Assembly: GCA_014529385.2 (NCBI GenBank)
Contig: CM043963.1
Coordinates: 63,540,469-63,604,468, forward strand
Length of the DNA: 64,000 nt
Direction of reading: 5' to 3'
Origin: Adiantum capillus-veneris
Taxonomy: Eukaryota > Streptophyta > Polypodiopsida > Polypodiales > Pteridaceae
Positions within the stretch are counted from its first letter, which is position 1; the number at the start of each line of letters is the position of its first letter. A model generated the notes under the pieces. That model was not told the DNA's origin and searched no databases. It saw nothing but the letters and a program-made list of their open reading frames with translations. Shown here piece after piece: positions 1 through 10,374 of this stretch. Both the position numbers and the translations under genes were made by a program.

Positions 1-535
1 GTTCCTTTTACTTACGGAAGGGAGAGCCTTCTGTTCCTTTAATGAGAGAGTGAAAGTGATCACAAACAAGGTGGATAAACATTGTGAATGAAGGTGCTCA
101 GACTGAGAGATAGAGAGAGAAGAATACGACACCAGAATGTTGTCAAACCCTCCTCCGAAGGCACCTCTCTCTATGGCGAGAGTGGTCTACTATTGATTGC
201 ACAAATCTCTACAATGCTTTGGACTTGCCGACGATGTCGACGACAATGAGGACGACGACGTGACGCGTTGAAATCTGAAAACGCTAAGGGTGAAATCTGC
301 AAATCTTTATCTGCTAAATTCTGACTCTATGTCGATGACGATGTTGATGACGACGATGCAACAATGACGCGCTGAAAATGCAGATGCTGAAATCTGCGTT
401 TTCCGGGCTGAATCTGCAAACTACGCTGGATCTGACCATGCGGCGAGAATCTGCTGCGGGAAGGTGAGATCTGCGAGACGCTAGTAGGTCATGTTGATGC
501 AAAAACGCTAGGGCTGAATTCTGATCTTGCGTGTT
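1..535 (-). repeat. Partial LTR of non-autonomous retroelement (copy 1, minus)
   Basis: The sequence is the reverse complement of the right-hand part of the plus-strand LTR at 839-2125: the block with the repeated GCTAGGGCTGAA-type motif, the GAGTGGTCTACTATTGATTGCAC segment and the ACTTACGGAAGGGAGAGCCTT segment recur in the same order. It is cut by the window start and ends near 535, where unrelated sequence begins. It carries no gene. Confidence 0.8.
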
Positions 536-838
536 TAAGTGGAATGGGTATGTTCATGTTTTTGTGTTGGAAGTGGTTTCAAGAATTTTCAGCCTCAGAG
601 ATTCTTGAAGATGACTATGGACGAAATTGAAGCATTGAAAGGGCCACAGCAGACTTTGTCGCTTTCGGCGCGGCGCAAAGAAGCAAGCGTTGCGGACCTT
701 TATGAAGTTCAAGTATCGCATGACCCACGCATCAGAGTGGGCCGGTGAAGAGTCCTTTCCAGGATTCCAGACCCTGTTGGCAATCTCCCTCGACGCCATA
801 CAGTTCGGTACCAGTACCTCACTTTGAAAAGGAGGGGA
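536..838 (+). mobile_element. 3' end of retroelement internal region with polypurine tract
   Basis: This lies directly before the LTR starting at 839 and ends in a purine-rich tract (824-838, GAAAAGGAGGGGA), the expected plus-strand primer next to a 3' LTR. Short open frames here (for example 539-748) show no recognisable domain. It is probably the tail of the element's internal region; function is inferred only from position. Confidence 0.5.
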
Positions 839-2125
839 TGTCACGTGCACATCTAACCCTATCTGTACGTGGACAAGCTACTTCATGGCATGGGTTCAGT
901 TCAGTTAGATTAGGAAGTGTACTGGCACTTTTGTGAGTCTGTTCGCAGACCGTTCATATCCACACACTTATGCATATTCTCTGGTTACACACAGCATGAC
1001 CATCAGATTTCCATCAGAACCCATCAGGAGCATTTTTACAGTGCATAGACCTATTTTCCCTATTTTTGACATTTTTCACTTATTATTTTTAAGTGACTTT
1101 TGTTGGGAACTAGATAGAGCAATTTGACTAAGTGAATATATAAGCAAACCTAGCGCTAGCACTTATGGGCTGAAGAGCCAGCAGGAGCTTCGGTTCAACA
1201 GGCACCTTGTCAACAAGACCCCCCAACAAGGCCTAGCGTTTTTGCAACACGGCAGCAAGGCTAGCGTTTTGCATCCATAGGACAGCCTTAGCGTTTTTGC
1301 ATAGCACATCAACCTCGGCGACAACAAGAGACAGCAGATCAGCCCTAGCATTGGCAAATTCCACAGCCACACAACAGACTCCCCAGGGTTAGCAGATTTC
1401 CACCGCAAGTCAGAATTCAGCCCTAGCGTTTTTGCATCTGCACCTCAGCGTTTTGCAATTCCATCACGACAGATCCAACAAGAAGACCAACGTTTTCAGG
1501 TTTCAGCAAAGACAGTCCGCAGAACAAGTCCCGAACCTCGCAGATCTCACTCCAACGTTTTAAGTTTTCAGCAAAGACACTCCGCAGAACAAGTCTCGAA
1601 CCTCGCAGCAGATCATCGCCGCACGGTCAGATCCCGCATAGTTTGCAGATTCAGCCGGGAAAACGCAGATTTCAGCATCTGCGTTTTCAGCGCGTCGTCG
1701 TCGCATCGTCACCATCGACATCGTCACCGACATAGAGTCAAAATGCAGCACATAAAGATTTGCAGATTTCAGTCCTTTGCGTTTTCATATTTCAATCCGT
1801 CTTGTCGTCGTCCTCATCGTCGTCGATATTGTAGACAAGTCCAAAGCATTGTAGAGATTTGTGCAATCAATAGTAGACCACTCTCGCCATAGAGAGTGGA
1901 GCCTTCGGAGGAGGGTTTTCACAACATTCTGGTGTCGTATTCTTCTCTCTCTATCTCTTAGTCAGCACCTTCATTCACAGTGTTCACAACTTTGTCTGTG
2001 TCCATTGCACTCTTTCACTAAAGGAACAGAAGGCTATCCCTTCCGTAAGTAAAAGAAATCCTTGAGCACAGTTCGGAGCACTCATCTTGAGCAAAGTTCA
2101 ACATTCACTTCCGCTGCAACTTACA
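839..2125 (+). repeat. LTR of non-autonomous retroelement (copy 2, plus)
   Basis: The block starts TGTCACGTGCAC and ends TTACA, one base before a TGGTATCAGAGC primer site. It is repeated in inverted orientation at 5177-6374 and in part at 1-535, 2195-2979 and 3661-4150. A TATA-like AATATATAAGC lies near 1135. Its middle contains many degenerate copies of a CAGCCCTAGCGTTTTTGCA-like word. It codes for nothing recognisable. Confidence 0.85.
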
Positions 2126-2126
2126 T

Positions 2127-2138
2127 TGGTATCAGAGC
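2127..2138 (+). other. Primer binding site (initiator Met tRNA type)
   Basis: TGGTATCAGAGC, one base after the LTR end at 2125, matches the 3' end complement of plant initiator-Met tRNA used by many LTR retrotransposons. Confidence 0.85.
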
Positions 2139-2194
2139 TTTGACAGTGTTTTGTATCACTCAAGGAAAGAACACAGAAATTTTTTTTGCTTACG

Positions 2195-2979
2195 TTTTTG
2201 CATCACAGCTAAGACCTAGCGTTTTCCCATAGAACCAGCCTTGGCGTTTTTGGCATAGAAGATCAGCCTCGGCAACAACAAGAGACAACAGATCAGCCGT
2301 AGCGTTAGCAAATCTCCCACAGCAGACAGTTTTCAGCCCTAGCGTTTTTGGTTTGCAGATCAGCCCCGGCGTTTTGCAGATTCACCGCGACAGATCACCA
2401 AGGAGCACCAGCGTTTTCAGTTTTCAACAGGCAGACACCGCAGTAGAAGTCCCAAACATCGCAAATCTCACCCTCTTGCAGCAGATCCTCGCCGCACGGT
2501 CAGATCCAGCGTAGTTTGCAGATTCAGCTAGGAAAACGCGGATTTCAGCATCTGCGTTTTCAGCGCGTCGTCGTTGCATCACCGTCGTCACCAACATAGT
2601 GTCAGAATTCAGCAGATAAAGATTTGCAGATTTCAGCCCCTTAGAATTTTCAGATTTCAGCCCGTCTCATCATCGTCGACATTGTCGGCAAGTCCATTGC
2701 ATTGTAGAGATTGTGCAATCAATAGTAGACCGCTCTCGCCATAGAGAGTGGGGCCTTCGGAGGAGGGTTTGACAACTTGTCTGGTGTCATATTCTTCTCT
2801 CTCTATCTCTCAGTCTCAGCACCTTCATTCACAGTGTTCACCACTTTGTTTGTGTCCATTGCACTCTCTCACTAAAGGAACGGAAGGCTCTCCCTTCCGT
2901 AAGTAAAAAGGACCCTTGAGCACAGTTCGGAGCACTCATCTTGAGCAAAGTTCAACATTCACTTCCGCTGCATCTTACA
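2195..2979 (+). repeat. 5'-truncated second LTR copy followed by a decayed PBS
   Basis: About 55 bases after the first PBS the sequence re-enters the middle of the same LTR (CAGCTAAGACCTAGCGTTTT) and runs again to its end TTACA at 2979. It is followed by a second, mutated primer site TGGTATTAAAGC (2981-2992). This is a tandem LTR duplication, probably from unequal recombination or template switching. Confidence 0.75.
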
Positions 2980-3433
2980 TTGGTATTAAAGCTTTGGCAG
3001 TGTTCTATATCACTCAAGGAAAGAACCACAGAGTTTTGTTTGCTTGTTGCGATCGCACGTAACCCAAATCCACTTGGGCGTGTCGATTCCTAATCGTGTT
3101 TTTGAAGAGTGACAGGAAACCCAAGAAAGAAGGGCTTGTCCAACCTCCCCTTGTGCCTCTTTTCACTCATTGAGAGCGGACCGTACACTTAGCGGCCGGC
3201 CAATCGACGTGAGGTGGGAAAAAGCAACCTTGGTGTGAGCGCAAGGCCGCCAAGGGGTGCGCCCGCGAATAAGAGAAGAGCTCGGGTGAAGAGAAGATCC
3301 TTCTCTAACACAGATTGCAAGCTAAAGAGGAACCACAAGAACCGCAAGAACCCCAAGACCCTCAAGAACCCACAAACCCAAGAACCACAAGAACCCAAGT
3401 TCCTTGTGAACTTAGAACCCAAGACTTCAGTGG

Positions 3434-3673
3434 ATGGTCATCACCCGAAGCGGAATGGATACTTCGCATGGAGGTGGTGAGCATGGGAGTGGCGAAGAAG
3501 AGTTTTCCCCACCATGAGGTTTTTCCGACCCTCCCCCTTCCCCAACTAAGCCAAGGATTGCACTAACTCCTATGAAGGCTTTCGACAAGATAATGATGGA
3601 CAGGAAGTTAGAACGCGAAGCAAGGAAGTTAGAACGCGAAGCAAGAAATGTAGAAAGAAAGATTAGGAAGTGA
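3434..3673 (+). pseudogene. Gag-like coiled-coil ORF of non-autonomous element (plus copy)
   Basis: Translation from the ATG at 3434 gives a start MVITRSGMDTSHGGG, then an acidic stretch, an in-frame TGA, and a charged helical part in which the word KLEREAR occurs twice. The same protein is encoded on the minus strand at 4167-4739, where it is longer. Here the frame runs straight into LTR sequence at about 3661 and stops at 3671, so the C-terminal half is missing. Upstream (3320-3420) is a run of AAGAACCC-like short repeats. No known domain is visible. The role as a gag-like structural protein is inferred from its place between PBS and LTR. Confidence 0.5.
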
Positions 3674-4150
3674 TCTAGCACTTTTGTGAGTCTATTCGCA
3701 GACCGTGCATGTCTACACACTTAAGTAGATGCATATCCTCTGATTGCACAGAGCATGATCATCAGATTTCCATCAAAACCCATCAGGAGCATTTTTACAG
3801 TGCATAGAGCTATTTTCCCTATTTTTGACATTTTTCACTTATTATTTTTAAGTGACTTGTTGGAACTGGGTAGGGCAATTCTAGTAAGAATATATATAAG
3901 AAAACCCTAGCGCGAGCATTTCTGGCAGAAGAGGCAGCAGGAACTCCGCGTTCAACAGACAACTTCTCAATAGGGCCCCCATCAACAACCCTAACGTTTT
4001 TGCATCACAGCAAAGGCCTAGCGTTTTTCCCACAGAACCAGCCTTGGCGGCTTTGCACAGCAGATCCCTTAGCGTTAGCAGATTTCCCTCGCAGAACAAA
4101 ATTCAGCCTAGCGTTTTTGGACCAGCATAACAACCAGCGTTAGCTTCTTC
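3661..4150 (+). repeat. Partial LTR (U3 and part of R) fused to internal region
   Basis: From GATTAGGAAGTGATCTAGCAC the sequence follows the LTR at about 890 onward (CACTTTTGTGAGTCTRTTCGCAGACC, then ATCAGGAGCATTTTTACAGTGCATAGA) for nearly 500 bases, then breaks off near 4150 where the minus-strand copy begins. The first ~50 bases of the LTR are absent, so this is a rearranged junction and not a normal 3' LTR. Confidence 0.75.
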
Positions 4151-4166
4151 CTGCAAATCATCATGT

Positions 4167-4739
4167 TTAAATCATCATGTGAATAGTCACATCTTGATCA
4201 TGCAAATCGGTATGCTTATCATTATCATGCAAATCATGTGTGTCATGCTTGGGAGAAGAAGAGACCAAGAGAGTCTCCTTCTCCTGATTCTGTTCAAACT
4301 GCGCCTGCACAATAGAAAAGAGTCGCAAGAACTCTTTCATGTGTTGGTCGCTCTTTTCTTTTCTTGCTTTGTTCTCGCGATCAAATTCTGCTTGTCTTTC
4401 TTTGTTCTCACAGTCGAATCCGGCTAGTCTTTCGTCGCGCTCATGATCCAATTTGGCTTTTCTTACTTTGGCTTCCAAGCGTGCTTACTTGTGCTCACGT
4501 GCTATGGCTTTCATTATTTCTTCATATTTGCGCTCTATGGCTGCTATTCTTTCTTCGCTTTCTAACTTCCTGTCCATCATCATCTTGTCGAAAGCCTCCA
4601 TAGGAGTTAGTGCAATCCTTGGCGTATATAGGGAAGGGGGAGGATCATAAAAACCTCTTGGTGGGGAAAACTCTTCTTCGCCACTCCCATGCTCACCACC
4701 TCCATGCGAAGTATCCATTCCGCTTCGGGTGAGGACCAT
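4167..4739 (-). pseudogene. Gag-like coiled-coil protein, one in-frame stop
   Basis: On the minus strand, an ATG at 4739 opens an 84-codon frame (MVLTRSGMDTSHGGG, a proline-rich part, then MEAFDKMMMDRKLESEERI). It ends at a TAG (4485-4487) and continues in the same frame for another 103 codons to 4167, rich in Glu, Arg and Lys with repeated CENKERQAEFDRENKARKEK-like units. The composition predicts a long coiled coil. There is no zinc knuckle, protease or reverse transcriptase, so the element is non-autonomous. The start is preceded by PBS and LTR at 5164-6374 in the right order. It may act as a packaging protein, but this is inference. Only one stop separates the halves. Confidence 0.6.
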
Positions 4740-5163
4740 CCACTGAAGTCTTGGGTTCGTAAGTTCACGAGGAACTTCGGTTCTTGTTGGTCTTGGGTTC
4801 TTGGGTTCTTGAGGTTCTTGAGGTTCTTCTTTAGCTTGTAATCTGTGTTAGAGAAGGATCTTCTCTTCACCCTAGCTCCTCTTTTCCGCTGGCGCACCCC
4901 TTGGCGGCCTTGCGCCCACACCAAGATTGCTTTTTCCCACCTCATGTCGATTGGCCGGCCGCTAAGTGCACGGTCTGCTCTCAATGAGTGAAAAGAGAGA
5001 CAAGGGGAGATTGGACAAACCCTTCTTTCTTGGGTTTCCTGTCACTCTTCAAAAACAAGATTAGGAATCGACACGCCCAAGTGGACTTGGGTTACGTGCT
5101 ATCACAACAAGCAAAAAAAAATTATTGTGGTTCTTTCCTTAAGTGATACAGAACACTGCCAAA

Positions 5164-5175
5164 GCTCTGATACCA
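5164..5175 (-). other. Primer binding site, minus-strand copy
   Basis: GCTCTGATACCA on the plus strand is the reverse complement of TGGTATCAGAGC, one base inside the minus-oriented LTR that begins at 5177. Confidence 0.85.
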
Positions 5176-5176
5176 A

Positions 5177-6374
5177 TGTAAGGTGCAGCAAAAGTGAATG
5201 TTGAACTTTGCTAAAGATGAGTGCTCCGAACTGTGCTCAAGGTTCCTTTTACTTACGGAAGGGATAGCCTTCCATTCCTTTAATGAGAGTGCAAGTGATC
5301 ACAAACAAAAAGGATAAACACTATGAATGAACGTGCTGAGACTGAGAAATAGAGAGAGAAGAATACGACACCAGAATGTTGTCAAACCCTCCTCGGAAGG
5401 CCCCACTTTCTATGGCGAGAGTGGTCTACTATTGATTGCACAAATCTCTACAACGCTTTGGACTTGCCGACGATGTCGACGATGATGAGGACGACGACAA
5501 GACGGGCTGAAATCTGAAAATGCTAAGGGCTGAAATCTGCAAATCTTTATCTGCTAAATTCTGACTCTATGTCGATGACGACGACGCGCTGAAAATGCAA
5601 ATGCTGAAATCTGCGTTTTCCGGGCTGAATCTGCAAACTACGCTGGATCTAAACATGCAGCGAGAATCTGCTACGGGAAGGTGAGATCTATGAGGTTAGG
5701 GACTTTTTCTATGGAGTCTGACTGCTGAAAACTAAAAACACTGATGCTTCTTGGGGTTTGTCGCGGAGAACCTACAAAACGCTAGTAGGTCATGTTGATG
5801 CAAAAACGCTAGGGGTGAATTCTAATCTTGCTCAGGAAATCTGCTAACGCTAGGGCTGACTTGCTGTGTCTTGTTGTGGAATGTGCTAACGCTAGGGCTG
5901 ATCTGCTATCTTGCTGTCGCCGGGGCTGATCTGCAATGCAATTGCCAAGGCATGCAAAAACGATAGGCTTTCAAATGGGCTAAAATCTGGTCTTGCTGAG
6001 AAGGTGCCTGTTGAACGCGAAGTTCCTGCTGCCTCTTCTACCAGAAATGCTAGCGCTAGGGTTTTCTTATGTAGTCACTTACTGAATTTGCCCTACCCAA
6101 TTCCCAACAAAAGTCACTTAAAAATAATAAGTGAAAATGTCAAAAATATAGGTCTATGCACTGTAAAAATGCTCCTGATGGGTTCTGATGGAAATCTAAT
6201 GATCATACTATGTGCAACCGGAGGATATGCATCTAATCTAAGTGTCTGGACATGCACGGTCTGCGAACAGACTCACAAAAGTGCCAGATCACTTCCTATT
6301 CTAGACTGATTGAACTGGACTGAACCCTTGTCATGAAGTAGCTTGTCCACGTGCACATAGGGTTAGATGTGTCA
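5177..6374 (-). repeat. LTR of non-autonomous retroelement (copy 3, minus, full length)
   Basis: Read on the minus strand it starts TGACACATCTAACCC at 6374 and ends ...CACCTTACA at 5177, next to the PBS. It aligns over its length with the plus LTR 839-2125. The longest open frame inside (5911-6309) is LTR sequence and not a gene. Confidence 0.85.
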
Positions 6375-6630
6375 CGTGACAATTGCGGCTTGCCCTCTTT
6401 GTAGCATCTTTTTGGTATTTGTCACCTTTGGTCTTTTGGTATTGTGGTTTGCCCCCTTGTGTCTCATTATGGTATATGTCACAATTGTTTTTTTTGTAGT
6501 GCCTTAGAGGGCCTTGTTAGCCAAAATTAAGCGAAAAGTATTCCTTAGCACTAAAAGAATTTCATTAATTAAAATCTCAGGGCAATGCAAAAAGCCTTTA
6601 CACTCCCACCCAAGAGAAGAAACCATTATT
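6375..6630. other. No gene seen
   Basis: T-rich and repetitive short words (TTTTGGTATTTGTCACC), no open frame and no recognisable motif. It is probably degraded repeat. Confidence 0.5.
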
Positions 6631-6631
6631 A

Positions 6632-7025
6632 AAACAGGTCCAACTCCCGACCTTCAAGGGAGAGGGACCTAACTTAGAACGTGATGCCGAAGCTTGGCTT
6701 GACGCCATGGATGACTATTTCCTGGCGGCAAGAACTGCTTCAAAAAATCACGCAATGCTGGGAATGTTTCGACTCACTAGAGATGCTAAAATCTGGTGGA
6801 AACAACATTGTAGGATAATCCTTCCATTAGTCCATCCTGGGAGAAAATGAAACGGGCAGTAAAAGAGAGATATCTTCCTCCGCCACATCAAGCTATAAAA
6901 ATGAATGAATTTTTTGCCCTTCGATAGTTAGGGATTACTTTAGAGGAATACTACACCAAATATGAGTCCTTACGGTACTATGCACCACAGGTGACTATGG
7001 CTCAACTTTCAAGTCTTATCTCTAG
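6632..7025 (+). pseudogene. Ty3/gypsy gag relic (Retrotrans_gag)
   Basis: Translation in the frame of 6638 gives PTFKGEGPNLERDAEAWLD and then MFRLTRDAKIWWKQHC, the conserved W-containing core of gypsy gag. A one-base shift follows, and then KERYLPPPHQAIKMNEF and LGITLEEYYTKYESLRYY, separated by one stop. This is the capsid part only; no zinc knuckle follows. Downstream sequence at 7060 is unrelated, so the piece is a truncated, frameshifted fossil. Confidence 0.7.
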
Positions 7026-7149
7026 CTTCTACTCTTGCAATTATTTGAGAGCTCTAATCTGTAATTGCATGTGTTATTGTGTATGAGCATTGTGTCTGTT
7101 GTGTATGTACTATGACCGTGGCGTCACACATCACAATCAAGTCATAATA

Positions 7150-8035
7150 AGGTTGAATGGTCTTCAATCGCGTTTTTGGTGCAGACTTGTCAACCTTCTG
7201 GACGAGGTTTTGGGACGCCAGACAGCCGCGACGAGTCACTTTGTTCCAGTGGCTAGTTGCACATAGAGCTACAGCAGTGGGGAGTTGGCTAGTACATAGT
7301 GGCCTTTCGCCAGCATGCGCGCAGCTTGTGACCATCCTTTGGAGAGTCAGCGTCACTGTCTGTGGGACTGCCCTATGGCACAACAGGTTTGGCTTCGGGT
7401 CCTTCGGCTAATGCTAGTGCTTTCCACAGCACGACAATACACTTGGGGGGTAGCTGCTTGGTCCACTCTCACGGGACCTGCACTACAGTTTGAGCTATCC
7501 TCCACTAGCACATGTTAGTGATACAAGGGGGTCGACCTACACTCCAGCCGGCTATAGAGCTTACTCCACAGTAGTGGTGCAGTGAGAGATTGGTGCGTTG
7601 GGAGCTCGTCTGTGGCCTGACACTCTGGTTCATCTGGCGGGCCCGCTGCTTCCGCATCTTCGAGGCTCGCCTTGTGCCACCAGCGAAGACTCTTTGAGAT
7701 TCTTGACTAGAGTCGATCCATACTCTCACGAGACAATTCAAGAGAATTCAGGGCAACTCCGACCGCATGCGGGAGTGCAGAGAGGTGTTCCTTCGACTCT
7801 GGCGCCCAGGGCCTTTCTTCACCACGGTCCGGGGTGAGCTCAGATGGCACTACCGTCCACCTGTGTGGCTTTTCCCTCCTCCCATCTCCTAATTTAGCCC
7901 TCATTGTACATATGTTGTTTCTTCATTGGGAGAGTCTCACTTTATGGTTGTTGTAGCCTTCCCTCTCTAGTAGAGGTGGTTGTAGCCCTATGGGCAATTT
8001 GATTAACTAATAGAAGGATCTTTTTCTCGGAAAAA
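7150..8035 (+). pseudogene. 3' end of a LINE (zf-RVT region) with A-rich tail
   Basis: The frame at 7157-7320 gives TFWTRFWDARQPRRVTLFQW and LVAHRATAVGSWL. After a shift, 7340-7400 gives ESQRHCLWDCPMAQQVW, the end of the zinc-binding zf-RVT domain that follows the reverse transcriptase in plant LINEs and related RT genes. The rest (7450-8030) is decayed and ends with TAGAAGGATCTTTTTCTCGGAAAAAAAG, typical of a LINE 3' end. The reverse transcriptase core itself is absent, so this is a 5'-truncated copy, the normal state of dead LINEs. Confidence 0.65.
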
Positions 8036-8179
8036 AAGATTGCGCTTCCAAGATTTCCTTGGACTTATTAGCCACTCCCACCCTTACTCCATCGTGCATC
8101 GAGCACGTTTCCGTCTTCATCGCTGTGACTTACAGGGCATAACCCATAAAGGACACTTGCAAGAGAAGGATCAAAGATT

Positions 8180-8575
8180 TTTTGAGCCCCCGTTTTTCTC
8201 AGAGGCAGTGCCATGCAGTGGTGGATGTCTTTAGCTACCAAACCGCACACTCCAAGGACTTGGCAAGCTTTCAAGAAAAAAATTGCTTGAAGTTATATGC
8301 TTCCTGAAAACTTCCGTTGCAGTGCAACTTCTTGCAGAGTCGGGTATCTTGAAATGCTTGCCATGGAAACCCTAGCAGATTACCACTTCAAATTTTTGGA
8401 CACCTTGCAATAGGTGTCTCTTCTGGAACTGATAACCTTGGAGACCCAATGTGATCAGTATATCTTGGGGCTACCATCACCACCATAGGAACACTATCTG
8501 TCAAGGCCTGTTTTGACTATTCAAGAGCTTATGGACCATGCTGCGATCGGCTACAAACTTTTGGAAGAAATCTAA
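8180..8575 (+). pseudogene. Second gypsy-type gag relic
   Basis: From 8201 the frame reads RGSAMQWWMSLATKPHTPRT and WQAFKKKIA, a classic gag core with the WW and TW..FK pattern. It is followed, with stops and shifts, by MLPENF, DYHFKFLDTL and QYILGLPSP, and then LTIQELMDHAAIGYKLLEEI. The piece is unlike the relic at 6632 in sequence. No protease or pol follows. It starts abruptly at the LINE tail, so it is probably the old target into which the LINE inserted. Confidence 0.6.
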
Positions 8576-8739
8576 CCCTAATTTTGGTGCAGGTCTCAGG
8601 ATGCAAGCCCTTTCGAATTTCGAGCTCGTTCGATGTCCAGAATGCTTTTTCAGTTTGATTTAGCTTTTTTTTTTTAATTTTGTTCGAGAACTTGTTTGGT
8701 GATGTCACAAAGTGATGACGTGCCATCACTACCCAGACA

Positions 8740-9258
8740 ATCCCTGACGGAAAAAATGATATTATAAGTTATTCCAACTTATGGAGTCCCGTCAGATGAG
8801 ACCCAGGGGACATTAAAAAAGGGGAAAAAAAAACCCTAGTGCGGGCTATTGACGTAGCAAGTTGTATGGACCTCCGAAAAACGAGCTGGATGGTGACGTG
8901 GAAGGACTGTACAGATTTTTTATAAATTCCACTATTGTAATGACGTAGCAGGCTATACGGATTTTCGAAAATTACGCTAGTTGCTATTGGGAGTCCCCAA
9001 CACTAACTTTTGAGAGCATATGCTTTTGGGTTTAGTGCTTTTGAACTGAATGCTTTTGGGCCTCTGCTTTTGAACATCCCTGGTGAGTTTATAAGAGCCC
9101 CTGGGGCCTCACTCTGCAGAGCATCTGGACGCAGAGTCTGAGAGCAGAGGTCCCACGGGAGTTTTATTTTGCAATGATTAATGATAAAAAAAAACCAAAA
9201 GGGTCACCAGACTTGGGGCCAATACCTTTGGGGCACGGAACTACGCCGAGCCGTGTCG

Positions 9259-9336
<78 letters not shown>

Positions 9337-9355
9337 TTGTAATGTCCAAGCCTGT
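8740..9355 (+). repeat. LTR-like block ending in a CT tract
   Basis: A TATA-like TTTATAAGAGCCCC (about 9089) is followed by a leader, a GGGGCCAATACCTTTGGGGCAC segment and the (CT)n run. The order resembles the R-U5 ends of the LTRs at 17771-19236 and 10375-11678. The boundaries are not certain and no PBS is visible. Confidence 0.35.
9264..9333 (+). repeat. (CT)n microsatellite, about 70 bp
   Basis: An almost pure CT run inside the LTR-like block. Open frames reading SLSLSL or RERERE across it are artefacts of the dinucleotide. Confidence 0.98.
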
Positions 9356-10304
9356 TGTAATGTGTAGCAGAAGTGAGTGATGGTGCAAGCTCACGATGAG
9401 TGATCAGTAGGTGCTCCAGGTTCCTGTTACTGAAGGGAAGGGAGAGCCTTCCTTAACTTATTGACAGAATGTGCAATGACCAAAACAAGTGGAAACTGTG
9501 AGAGAGAGTGTTGTGAGTGGTAGAGAGAGAGAGAGGATACGACACCAAATGGGGTCCCAAACCCCCCTCCAAGGGGCCCCCTCTCTATTAGAGAGGTATT
9601 TGCTTTAGATTGCACAAAGTCTTGTACAATGGTTCTAAATGCTATGATGCTTGACGACGACCGGGTCAACGACGATGTAGATGCTAAGGGCTGAAATCTG
9701 AAATCGCTTGAATGCTGATGGGAATCTGCTAGTGCGGCGAGGTTGCGGGCTAATCTGCTGTCGTCATGGATGACGATGGCTGAAAACTAAAAACGCTCCC
9801 TGTTTTGAGGGCTAAAAACTAACAACGTTGGTGTAGACACTACGAGGACTGCGACCACGGCGAGGCTATCACTGTCCGTGGTGGATCTGCTACGGGGTGC
9901 CGAGGGAAAAGCAAAACGCTGCTGCTGGCTGATCTTGGAAAAAGCTGGAAATGATGATATCCTTGGTGCTTGATACTGCTTGGTTCTTGAGAGGCACCTT
10001 CACTACACCTCTGCCTTCTACTGCAGGAGCTAGGTCTACCGTCTTCTCATATAGCCAGATATATGCTAGGTCAAGCAGCCCTTATTTCAGCCCACGATTT
10101 GGAAAAGCTGCCAAAAGTCACTTATTATTTAAGTGCTCCATAAGAGGTGGTTCCCACACGTGGCTAGAGGCGGTTCGCATGCAGTGGAAAAGCTTATGCT
10201 GGGTGCTACTGCTCATGCTAAGTACTAATGGCTTATGCAATCAGAGGGTATGCCATAGTCCATCTTTTTCCGGCCACTATGGCATAGATACAATAACTAT
10301 GTCA
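9356..10304 (-). repeat. LTR-like block related to the left-end LTR family
   Basis: On the minus strand it ends in an AGCCTTCCCTTCCCTTCAGTAACAGGAACC-like segment and a TATCCTCTCTCTCTCTACCACTC segment, which match the ends of the 839-2125 LTRs. It also carries GGGCTGAAATCTGAAAACGC-type words. Probable limits are TGTAATG at 9356 and CA at 10304. It is a diverged relative. No PBS adjoins it, so it may be a solo LTR. Confidence 0.55.
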
Positions 10305-10369
10305 GACTTTGTAAATAATTAATGTATTTACGAGAAAAGAATTATCTAATTAGTTGTGTACACATCAGA

Positions 10370-10374
10370 ATAGA
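10370..10374. other. Target site duplication ATAGA, left copy
   Basis: ATAGA directly precedes the 5' LTR and recurs directly after the 3' LTR at 17766-17770, which marks a single intact insertion. Confidence 0.9.

Noticed and set aside
554..850. Minus-strand 98-codon frame near the left end
   Set aside because: Antisense to the element's internal 3' end and PPT; no domain and no relatives in the other copies.
9164..9394. Open frames made of RERERE or SLSLSL across CT/GA tracts (also 18888-19200, 30014-30415, 38737-39081, 43961-44327, 45455-45703, 60537-60833)
   Set aside because: Dinucleotide runs stay open in several frames at once; the residues are only Arg-Glu or Ser-Leu and no domain flanks them.
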